From JBKHXU01 sp046565865 (lineage in GTDB: Bacteria > Pseudomonadota > Gammaproteobacteria > Acidiferrobacterales > Sulfurifustaceae), in NCBI GenBank assembly GCA_046565865.1, contig JBKHXU010000094.1:1-7558 (forward strand): a stretch of 7,558 nt of DNA. Direction: 5' to 3'. This document shows, one piece after another, positions 1-5,754 of the stretch (the first letter of the stretch is position 1; the number at the start of each line of letters is the position of its first letter). The notes beneath the pieces are model-generated. The model was not told the DNA's origin. It saw only the letters and a list, made by a program, of their open reading frames with translations, and did not search any database. Made by a program: the position numbers and the translations under genes.

Positions 1-106
1 CGACAATGAGCGCGTACTCGAGATCGCCCGCATGCTCGGCGGCATCGAGATCAGCAAGACCACCATCGCCCATGCTGAGGATATGTTGAACCGTGCCACC
101 GCTTAA
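1..106 (+). CDS. recN: DNA repair protein RecN, C-terminal end (5' part outside window)
   Basis: The first codon in frame starts at base 2. The 34 visible residues (beginning DNERVLEIARMLGG and ending in a TAA at 104-106) match the extreme C-terminus of RecN, where an ARMLGG-type motif followed by a short helix with a conserved HA-x-x-ML segment closes the ABC-type ATPase head. RecN is an SMC-like ATPase that acts early in double-strand break repair. Only the tail is present, so the Walker and coiled-coil regions cannot be inspected. Its position fits the gammaproteobacterial arrangement in which recN lies close to fur and bamE. The downstream acetyltransferase start at 93 lies inside this gene in another frame, suggesting translational coupling. 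Confidence 0.88.
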   Translation, partial: DNERVLEIARMLGGIEISKTTIAHAEDMLNRATA

Positions 107-587
107 GCCCAAAGCCCGTACGCGCGCTGTACCGTCGGTGCGCCCGGCTGCGATCGGCGACGTACCGGAAATCCATCACCTGCTCGAAATCTATGCGAGC
201 CAGGGGAACCTCTTGCCGCGCACCATGGGTGAGCTGTACCGGCACCTGCGCGATTTCTTCGTCGTCGAAATCGACGGCCGTGTCGCCGCCTGCGGCGCGC
301 TCGAGATCTTCACCGAGGCGCTGGGCGAGGTACGCAGCCTCGTGGTCGTGGACGAGCACAAGGGCCAAGGCTTGGGGCGGCTGCTGGTCGAGCGCATCAT
401 CAATGAGGCACGCACCATCGGTTTGAAGCGCCTGATGGCGCTCACCTACGTGCCAGGTTTCTTTCACAAGCTCGGCTTCCAGACCGTCTCCAAAGACACG
501 CTGCCGGAAAAGGTCTGGAGCGTGTGCGTGAAGTGCTACAAGTTCAACCACTGCGACGAAATCGCGGTGGTGCTCGAACTCAAATAA
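93..587 (+). CDS. Short-form ArgA-like GNAT N-acetyltransferase (putative N-acetylglutamate synthase)
   Basis: This 164-residue protein is a stand-alone GNAT domain from about residue 15 (SVRPAAIGDV) to the end. The acetyl-CoA pyrophosphate loop is visible as KGQGLG at residues 90-95, after the strand RSLVVV (81-86). ALTYVPGFFHKLGF (116-129) is the typical beta5/alpha4 part of GNAT folds. The C-terminus carries CVKC at 145-148 and a third cysteine at 154, just before DEIAVVLEL. This cysteine cluster and the LPRT...LY.H.RDFFV segment (41-57) resemble short ArgA-type acetyltransferases that lack the amino-acid kinase domain and make N-acetylglutamate for arginine synthesis. The substrate is inferred from that resemblance. 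The GTG start at 93 overlaps recN by 14 bases, with GAGG at 77-80 as a ribosome-binding site. The next gene starts 11 bases after the stop. Confidence 0.8.
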   Translation: MPPLKPKARTRAVPSVRPAAIGDVPEIHHLLEIYASQGNLLPRTMGELYRHLRDFFVVEIDGRVAACGALEIFTEALGEVRSLVVVDEHKGQGLGRLLVERIINEARTIGLKRLMALTYVPGFFHKLGFQTVSKDTLPEKVWSVCVKCYKFNHCDEIAVVLELK

Positions 588-598
588 CGCGGCGGAAC

Positions 599-901
599 AT
601 GACGGCATCCCAACTCAAAGCCCGGCTTGCCGCTCTCGTACTCGCGTTCGCCATCGCCTTCGTCGCCGGCGGCGCGCTGGCGCACGAGCTCGATCATCAG
701 CTGCACAAGCACGAGGTCCCCTGCCCGCTTCATTACTACGCCGGACACCTCGATGGCATCGCGGTCGCCGGCGTCTCGGTTGTGCTCGTCTTTGCGACAA
801 CCACCGACGTCATCGCCCACGACGCGGACTTGCTGCCGCGCCGGCCGATCCTCTCCTACACCGTCCGCGGTCCACCCGCCCCTTTCGATTCGCTGAGTTA
901 A
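599..901 (+). CDS. Small secreted His-rich protein, DUF2946-like, probable periplasmic metal binder
   Basis: The protein has 100 residues from the ATG at 599; a longer reading from 524 would overlap the acetyltransferase and lose the signal peptide at the N-terminus. Residues 1-28 form a Sec signal peptide ending in ALA, so the mature chain would begin directly with HELDHQLHKHE. Histidines 29, 33, 36, 38, 45 and 50 and Cys42 are packed into 22 residues, which suggests metal binding. A weaker hydrophobic stretch follows (53-68), and the C-terminus has RGPPAP. This overall plan (signal, His/Cys cluster, hydrophobic patch, arginine-proline tail) resembles small DUF2946-type proteins found near metal-uptake genes, but I assign that by eye. 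It is the first gene of the metal cassette and probably shares a transcript with the acetyltransferase, since only 11 bases separate them. The ribosome-binding site (GGCGGA) is weak. Confidence 0.72.
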   Translation: MTASQLKARLAALVLAFAIAFVAGGALAHELDHQLHKHEVPCPLHYYAGHLDGIAVAGVSVVLVFATTTDVIAHDADLLPRRPILSYTVRGPPAPFDSLS

Positions 902-933
902 ATCGGTCCTGGCGCGTTGCCAGTACCGAGCCC

Positions 934-951
934 GCCCGCGCATGCGCGGGC
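934..951. repeat. Perfect 18-base palindrome in the leader of the outer-membrane barrel gene
   Basis: GCCCGCGCATGCGCGGGC reads the same on both strands. As RNA it can form a 7-bp all-GC stem with a CAUG loop. It lies 33 bases after the small His-rich gene stop and 23 bases before the barrel gene ATG at 975. No T-run follows, so it is not a standard intrinsic terminator. It could be an mRNA stabiliser or attenuator between two genes of one operon, or a site for a dimeric regulator; nothing in the sequence decides between these. Confidence 0.6.
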
Positions 952-974
952 CACGAATCGTTTGGAGAATCGTC

Positions 975-2252
975 ATGAACCTGAATCTCTGGCTCGGCGC
1001 CGGCCTGGCATGGGTCGTCGCTTGTCCCACGTCCGCCCAAGAACCGAGCGCCGAACAACGGCTGCGCAGCCTCGAAGACCGGCTCGATCGCGTCGAGGCG
1101 CAGCGGGCGCCGGCACCCGCCGGCGACGCCGGTCCCGCGGCGCCGCGCGTCGCCTCGAGCGCCTTCAATCCCGCCGTCAGCCTCATCCTCGACGGCAAGT
1201 ACGCGAGCTTCGGCCGCAATCCGACCACGTATGCCCTGCCCGGCTTCGCGCTGGCGGCAGAAACCGGGCCAGGCGATGAAGGACTGCGCATCGACGAATC
1301 CGAATTGATCATGAGCGCCAACATCGACGACAAGTTTTACGGCCAATTCACCGCGGCGCTGACACCGGACGATGAAATCGAAGTCGAGGAAGCGTTTATC
1401 GAAACGCTTGCCTTAGGCCACGGTGCAACGTTACGCGCCGGGCGCTTCTTTTCCGGTATCGGCTACCTCAATGCCTTGCACGCCCACGCATGGGACTTCG
1501 CTGACCAGCCGCTCGTATACCGCGCGTTCTTCGGCAACCAGTTACGCGATGACGGATTGCAACTCCGCTGGCTGGCGCCGACCGATATCTATCTCGAACT
1601 CGGCGCCGAGCTGTTGCGCGGCGAAAACTTCCCCGCGGGCGGCGCGACCCACAGTGGCAAGGGGGCAAAGACGATGTTCGTGCGCCTGGGCGGCGACGTC
1701 GGCGCGTCGCACGCGTGGCGCGTGGGGCTGTCCGGGCTGAATACCGACGCCGAGGAACGCGCGACCGGCGACGACGCCGCGCCCGATCTCTACACCGGCA
1801 AATCGCGTGTGCGCGGTGTCGACGCGGTGTGGAAATGGGCACCGAACGGCAACGCGAGTATCAACAACCTCAAGCTGCAAGCCGAATGGTTCCGGCGCAG
1901 CGAGCGCGGCACGTTCGATCCGGCGTCGCGTGGCACACCGCTCACCTATGACGGCACGCAGCGCGGTTGGTACGCGCAAGCGATCTACCAGTTCATGCCG
2001 CGCTGGCGCATCGGCGTGCGCCAAGATCGATTGCGCGCGGACGCAGTCGATGCCGCGCTCGCCGGCACAACGCTCGACAACCAAGGGCATACGCCCAAGC
2101 GTGCGAGTGCGATGCTCGATTTCGCGAACAGCGAGTTCAGCCGCGTGCGCCTGCAATATAACCGCGACGAATCGCGCCCGAACGCCAGCGACAACCAGTG
2201 GTATCTGCAGTACGTCATGAGCCTCGGCGCCCACGGCGCACACGCGTTTTAA
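975..2252 (+). CDS. Outer-membrane beta-barrel protein of the metal-uptake cassette (porin-like, no TonB plug seen)
   Basis: The protein has 425 residues from the ATG at 975, which has GGAG at 964-967 as ribosome-binding site and gives a clean signal peptide (1-21, cleavage after PTSA). An in-frame ATG at 942 would prepend 11 residues and spoil the signal. After cleavage comes a short coiled coil (about 25-45, AEQRLRSLEDRLDRVEAQ), a Pro/Ala linker, then alternating amphipathic strands to the end. The chain ends in Phe, the usual outer-membrane barrel signature. Characteristic segments are FNPAVSLILDGKYASF, AGRFFSGIGYLNALHAHAWDF and QLRWLAPTDIYLELGAELLRGENFP. I associate these with a proteobacterial barrel family encoded beside zinc SBP/permease genes and sometimes labelled a TonB-dependent receptor. 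No TonB box or plug domain is evident and the length is short for such a receptor, so a coiled-coil-fronted porin is more likely. It probably lets metal or a metal complex cross the outer membrane. Its stop is 9 bases from the next start. Confidence 0.78.
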   Translation: MNLNLWLGAGLAWVVACPTSAQEPSAEQRLRSLEDRLDRVEAQRAPAPAGDAGPAAPRVASSAFNPAVSLILDGKYASFGRNPTTYALPGFALAAETGPGDEGLRIDESELIMSANIDDKFYGQFTAALTPDDEIEVEEAFIETLALGHGATLRAGRFFSGIGYLNALHAHAWDFADQPLVYRAFFGNQLRDDGLQLRWLAPTDIYLELGAELLRGENFPAGGATHSGKGAKTMFVRLGGDVGASHAWRVGLSGLNTDAEERATGDDAAPDLYTGKSRVRGVDAVWKWAPNGNASINNLKLQAEWFRRSERGTFDPASRGTPLTYDGTQRGWYAQAIYQFMPRWRIGVRQDRLRADAVDAALAGTTLDNQGHTPKRASAMLDFANSEFSRVRLQYNRDESRPNASDNQWYLQYVMSLGAHGAHAF

Positions 2253-2261
2253 GGGGGCGTC

Positions 2262-3167
2262 ATGAAGACGGCTTTCAAACTGGTATGTGGCATCGCGGCC
2301 ATGTTGCTTGCGGCCTCGGCCCACGCGGCGCTCACGATTTTCGCGTGTGAACCGGAATGGGCTGCGCTCGCGGCCGAACTCGGAGGCGATAAGGTTCAGG
2401 TCTATAGCGCAACCACGGCGAAGCAGGACCCACACCGCATCGAACCGCGACCGAGCCTAATCGCGAAACTGCGGCGCGCCGATCTCATGGTCTGCACCGG
2501 CGCCGACCTCGAGGCTGGCTGGGCGCCGATGTTGTTGCGCCAGGCCGCCAACCCAAAGGTGCGGCCGGGGCAACCCGGCTACTTCGAGGCGGCGGCGCAG
2601 GTGCAGCGCCTCGATGTACCGGCCCGCGTCGACCGCGCCGCGGGCGACGTGCACGCCGGTGGTAACCCGCATGTGCACACCGACCCACGGCGCATCGCCG
2701 TCATCGCCGAGCGCTTGGCCGAGCGCTTGGCGCAACTCGATGCCGCGAATGCCACGCACTATCGCGCGCGTCATGCGGATTTCGCCGCGCGCTGGACCAA
2801 AGCGCTGGCAACATGGCAAGCGCGCGCGGCAAGCTTGCGCGGCGTGCGAGTCGTCGCGCACCACAAGGATTGGGTGTACCTCTACGACTGGCTCGGCCTG
2901 GTCGCGGCCGGCACGCTTGAACCTAAGCCCGGCGTGCCGCCGAGCGCGGCACACCTCGCTGCGCTCAAGGCCGAGCTGGCGCGTGCGCCAGCGCGCGCGA
3001 TTGTGCGCACACCATATCAAGACCCGCGTCCAGGCGAATGGCTGGCGCAACAGACCGGCACGCCACTGGTGGTGCTGCCGTACACCGTCGGCGGCTCGGC
3101 GCGTGCGACTGATTTGTTCGGTCTCGTCGACGATACGCTCGACCGGCTGCTCGGGGCACAACGATGA
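2262..3167 (+). CDS. Zinc-type ABC transporter periplasmic substrate-binding protein (ZnuA-like, cluster A-I)
   Basis: The protein has 301 residues, with a signal peptide (1-22, ending SAHA). It has the cluster A-I architecture: N-terminal lobe (about 24-140), linking helix rich in Ala/Arg (about 141-190), C-terminal lobe to the end. Candidate metal ligands sit where the family has them: His58 in QDPHRIEPRPS, His137 or His139 in GNPHVHTDP, His200 or His201 in VVAHHKDW, and Asp284 in ARATDLFG. Three His plus one Asp favours zinc, but manganese is not excluded. The long His-rich loop of enteric ZnuA is missing; only HAGGNPHVH (131-139) is present. The segment TLEPKPGVPPSAAHLAAL (218-235) is well conserved in this branch. 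AGGGGG at 2252-2257 is a strong ribosome-binding site. The last four bases overlap the permease start (ATGA), so the two are translationally coupled. Confidence 0.88.
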   Translation: MKTAFKLVCGIAAMLLAASAHAALTIFACEPEWAALAAELGGDKVQVYSATTAKQDPHRIEPRPSLIAKLRRADLMVCTGADLEAGWAPMLLRQAANPKVRPGQPGYFEAAAQVQRLDVPARVDRAAGDVHAGGNPHVHTDPRRIAVIAERLAERLAQLDAANATHYRARHADFAARWTKALATWQARAASLRGVRVVAHHKDWVYLYDWLGLVAAGTLEPKPGVPPSAAHLAALKAELARAPARAIVRTPYQDPRPGEWLAQQTGTPLVVLPYTVGGSARATDLFGLVDDTLDRLLGAQR

Positions 3168-3934
3168 ATACCGAAACACTCGATCTCGCGATTCTCATCG
3201 GTCCACTCGCGGCCGGCGCCTTGGTGCTCGCGACGCACGTACCGCTCGGCCAATACGTGCTCGCGCGCGGCATCAGCTTCATCGACCTTGCCATCGCACA
3301 GATCGCAGCACTCGGGGTGCTTGCCGCGCAAGCCGCCGGCCTCGACGCGGGCGGCTGGCCGCTGCAAGCGAGCGCCGCGGTGGCTGCCATCGTCGGCGCG
3401 CTCGTGCTGTACGGATTGGAGCGGCGCTATGCCGCGATACAGGAGGCGCTCATCGGCAGCGCGTTCGTGCTCGCGGCGGCCGCTGGCATCATGCTGCTCG
3501 CGACGCACCCGCACGGCGGCGAACATCTGCGCGATCTGCTCGCGGGGCAGATATTGTGGGTGGCGCCGACACAGTTGCTGCCCGCGGCGCTACTGACCGC
3601 GGCGCTGCTCATCGCCTGGTTCGTGCGCCGCGGCGCGGCAACACCGTTGCGCTTTTATCTCGTATTCGCGCTCGCGGTCACGGCATCGGTGCAGCTCGTT
3701 GGGGTATACCTCGTTTTCGCGAGCCTTATCCTGCCGGCGCTCGCCACACGTAACGCACCGCCGCACACCCGGCTGTTGTGGGGCTATGGTGTGGGCGTGC
3801 TCGGATACATCGCGGGAAGTGTGTTCTCCATCATGTTCGATTTGCCGACGGGCGCTACCATTGTGTGGTCGCTGGCCTTAAGCGCAATCGCGATAGCGCT
3901 CGTGCGCCGCACACCGGTTGATAGGTTCCCTTAA
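3164..3934 (+). CDS. Metal ABC transporter permease, ABC-3 family (ZnuB-like)
   Basis: This 256-residue inner-membrane protein has about seven to eight hydrophobic segments (roughly 8-24, 37-60, 68-84, 95-113, 130-152, 163-190, 204-223, 228-247). Family features are RGISFIDLAIAQIAALG (35-51), where ABC-3 permeases contact the ATPase and form the channel; VQLVGVYLVFASLILPALA (176-194), the ABC-3 VGxxLvxAxLixPA signature; and DLPTGATIV (226-234). A His-rich loop, THPHGGEHLRDLLAG (114-128), lies between two membrane segments and could touch the passing ion. It would form the channel for the ion delivered by the ZnuA-like protein. The expected ATP-binding partner is not encoded next to it. The start overlaps the preceding stop by four bases. 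Confidence 0.87.
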   Translation: MNTETLDLAILIGPLAAGALVLATHVPLGQYVLARGISFIDLAIAQIAALGVLAAQAAGLDAGGWPLQASAAVAAIVGALVLYGLERRYAAIQEALIGSAFVLAAAAGIMLLATHPHGGEHLRDLLAGQILWVAPTQLLPAALLTAALLIAWFVRRGAATPLRFYLVFALAVTASVQLVGVYLVFASLILPALATRNAPPHTRLLWGYGVGVLGYIAGSVFSIMFDLPTGATIVWSLALSAIAIALVRRTPVDRFP

Positions 3935-4010
3935 GGCAATTCCCGCATTGGCGCTCGCCTTGGCGAGTGGCAGTATGCGTGCCCATAGCGTGCTGTTAGC
4001 TCAGCGCGCA

Positions 4011-4031
4011 AGCGGCGAAGGATTCGCCGCT
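4011..4031 (+). other. Perfect 9-bp stem-loop downstream of the permease gene
   Basis: AGCGGCGAA and TTCGCCGCT form a perfect inverted repeat around a 3-base GGA loop. It starts 77 bases after the permease stop. The following bases (CTAGTTGTA) are only partly T-rich, so alone it is a weak intrinsic terminator; it may stabilise the 3' end of the metal-cassette mRNA. It lies shortly before a second hairpin at 4048-4070. Confidence 0.5.
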
Positions 4032-4047
4032 CTAGTTGTACCGCTGG

Positions 4048-4072
4048 AAAAGCTCCATGGATGGACTTTTTC
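4048..4072 (+). terminator. Candidate Rho-independent terminator of the metal cassette
   Basis: The stem pairs AAAAG (4048-4052) with CTTTT (4066-4070) and TCCA (4054-4057) with TGGA (4062-4065), leaving one bulged C (4053) and a TGGA loop. The descending arm runs into five Ts (4067-4071). An A-tract before and T-tract after is typical of intrinsic terminators, but the stem has few GC pairs for such a GC-rich genome. Together with the stem-loop at 4011-4031 it suggests that the metal cassette ends here and the nucleotidase gene is at least partly separate. I find no convincing promoter between here and the next start at 4108. Confidence 0.45.
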
Positions 4073-4107
4073 AGCCCTTCGTTTGAATCCACCTACCAAG
4101 GATTGGT

Positions 4108-5754
4108 ATGACGCGGCAGGGACGCCCGTGGATTTTTGTCGCCGCGTTGTCGCTGACGTCGCCGATCGTCACGGCGGCACCGAGCACCGTCACCCTACTC
4201 CACACCAACGATCTTCACGGCCACGTCGAACCGTGGACCGGCTGGGACGATCTCGCCGGGCGCACCATCGGCGGTCTCGATCGCCTGGCGAGCGCGATCA
4301 AACAAGTGCGCACCGAGGTCGGCGCCCGCCGCACCCTGTTGCTCGATGCCGGCGATACCTTCGGCGACACGCTGATCGCCGAGCGCACCAAGGGCAAGGT
4401 CATGGTCGATGCGATGAACGCGATGGGCTATGACGCCATGGTGATCGGCAATCACGAACCGGATCACACCGCGGCGACGCTCAAAGAACGCATTCGCGAG
4501 GCGCGCTTCGCAGTGCTGGCGGCCAATATTCGCGCCGCCAGCGGCTATCTGTACGCACGGCCGCATCTGCTGCGCATCGTCAATGGCGTGCAGGTCGGTA
4601 TCCTCGGTATCGCCTATCCCAATACGCCGGCCACGACGGCGTCGAAAAACGTCGAAGGCCTGACGTTTCTCGACGCGATCGAGACGGCGCGCGCATTCGT
4701 GCCGCGTCTGCGCAAGGAAGGCGCGCAGATCGTGATCGTACTGTCGCATTTGGGGTTGTTCGCGGATCAGAAACTCGCGCGCGCGGTGCCGGGCATCGAT
4801 GTGATCGTCGGCGGTCATAGTCATAACCGCATGACCGAGGCGCTGCGCGAGGGCGATACCCTGATCGTGCAGGCGGGCGCGCATGGGAGCGATCTCGGGC
4901 GGCTCGATCTCGACATCGACGCCGGTCGTATCGTCGGACATCGGCGCCACCTCATTACCATCGACAACGCGACCTTCGCCCCGGAGCCGAAGGTGGCCGC
5001 CGTGCTCGCCGGACATTTACGCCGCTATCGCGCCGACATCGATCGTAAAATCGCCGAAGCGGCGGCACCGATCGCGCGCGCGCAGACGCTCGCCGGCCAA
5101 ACGCCTGGCAAGCGCGATCAACAGTCAGCCGCGGATTCGCTGTTCGCCGACGCGCTACGCGAGGCGAGCGGCGCGGAGGTCGCGCTGCTGCCGGGCGTCG
5201 GTTATGGGGTCGCGATTCCGCCGGGGCCGATCACGCAGGGACTTTTGCGCAATCTCATCCCGCACGACTCGAAGACCTTCACGCTAACGCTCACCGGCGC
5301 GCAGCTACGCGCGATCGTCGAGCAGTCGTTGGAGAATATCTACACCGACGATCCGAAAAAAAAGGTCGGGGGCATGATCCAGATGAGCGGGATGACCGTC
5401 GAGTACGACCGCGACGCACCCAGCGGGCGGCGCGCGCTCGAAATCACCGTCGGCGGTGAGCCGCTCGATGCCGAGCGACGCTATCGCGTCGCAACTAACG
5501 CGCTGCTCGCGCAGGGCGGCCACCACTATCAGACGTTCAAGCAGGCGATGGAAATACGGGAGGGACCGCCGCAGCATGAGCTGGTCAGCCGGTCGCTGGC
5601 GCGAACGCGGACGCTGACCGCGCCCAACGATTTACGCATCGTTGCCGTGCACCAGCAGGGGCGCGCCGACGACCCCCGTCTATCGTGCCTTCACTTTCCC
5701 TTCTTCGAGCACACGCCGTGTTTTTTCATACCCTCGCAGACGCCGTATAAGTAG
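4108..5754 (+). CDS. 5'-nucleotidase/UshA-family bifunctional metallophosphatase, exported
   Basis: The protein has 548 residues with a predicted signal peptide (about 1-24, ending TAA). The calcineurin-like metallophosphatase domain (about 27-280) shows all five metal motifs: TNDLHGH (33-39), DAGDTFGD (80-87), GNHEPDH (114-120), VLSHLG (211-216) and GGHSHNR (235-241). Predicted di-metal ligands are Asp35, His37, Asp83, Asn115, His214, His237 and His239, with His116 as the catalytic His. The 5'-nucleotidase C-terminal domain follows (about 325-485), with the substrate-loop region GVGYGVAIPPGPITQG. The family hydrolyses nucleotides or related phosphoesters in the periplasm; the substrate here is unknown. 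The GNHE motif is followed by Pro where Phe is common. An A8 run lies at 5356-5363. AAGGA at 4098-4102 is a good ribosome-binding site. The final 21 residues are encoded antisense to fur and look like an unselected extension. Confidence 0.87.
   Translation: MTRQGRPWIFVAALSLTSPIVTAAPSTVTLLHTNDLHGHVEPWTGWDDLAGRTIGGLDRLASAIKQVRTEVGARRTLLLDAGDTFGDTLIAERTKGKVMVDAMNAMGYDAMVIGNHEPDHTAATLKERIREARFAVLAANIRAASGYLYARPHLLRIVNGVQVGILGIAYPNTPATTASKNVEGLTFLDAIETARAFVPRLRKEGAQIVIVLSHLGLFADQKLARAVPGIDVIVGGHSHNRMTEALREGDTLIVQAGAHGSDLGRLDLDIDAGRIVGHRRHLITIDNATFAPEPKVAAVLAGHLRRYRADIDRKIAEAAAPIARAQTLAGQTPGKRDQQSAADSLFADALREASGAEVALLPGVGYGVAIPPGPITQGLLRNLIPHDSKTFTLTLTGAQLRAIVEQSLENIYTDDPKKKVGGMIQMSGMTVEYDRDAPSGRRALEITVGGEPLDAERRYRVATNALLAQGGHHYQTFKQAMEIREGPPQHELVSRSLARTRTLTAPNDLRIVAVHQQGRADDPRLSCLHFPFFEHTPCFFIPSQTPYK

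Noticed and set aside
588..598. Possible Zur operator before the metal cassette
   Set aside because: The gap is only 11 bases and holds no AT-rich dyad; any operator would have to lie inside the acetyltransferase gene or before recN.
536..1333. Minus-strand open frame of 265 codons opposite the small His-rich gene and the barrel start
   Set aside because: It has no domain signature and covers two plus-strand genes with good signal peptides.
1542..2435. Long minus-strand open frame of 297 codons opposite the barrel gene
   Set aside because: Antisense open frames are common in GC-rich genes. The translation is Arg/Ala-rich with no family resemblance, and it lies opposite a well-supported gene.
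2614..3753. 379-codon plus-strand frame crossing the substrate-binding and permease genes
   Set aside because: Composition is extremely Arg/Ser-rich and low in hydrophobic blocks, typical of a frame-shifted shadow; both underlying genes have clear family motifs.
3954..3967. CTCGCCTTGGCGAG inverted repeat just after the permease stop
   Set aside because: The stem is short with a tiny loop and no T-run; this is expected often by chance in GC-rich DNA.
3918..4433. A TTG-initiated open frame of 171 codons overlapping the permease end and the phosphatase start
   Set aside because: The first part has no recognisable domain, and the second half is an out-of-frame, Arg/His-rich reading of the phosphatase gene. 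The 3935-4107 stretch carries hairpins instead.
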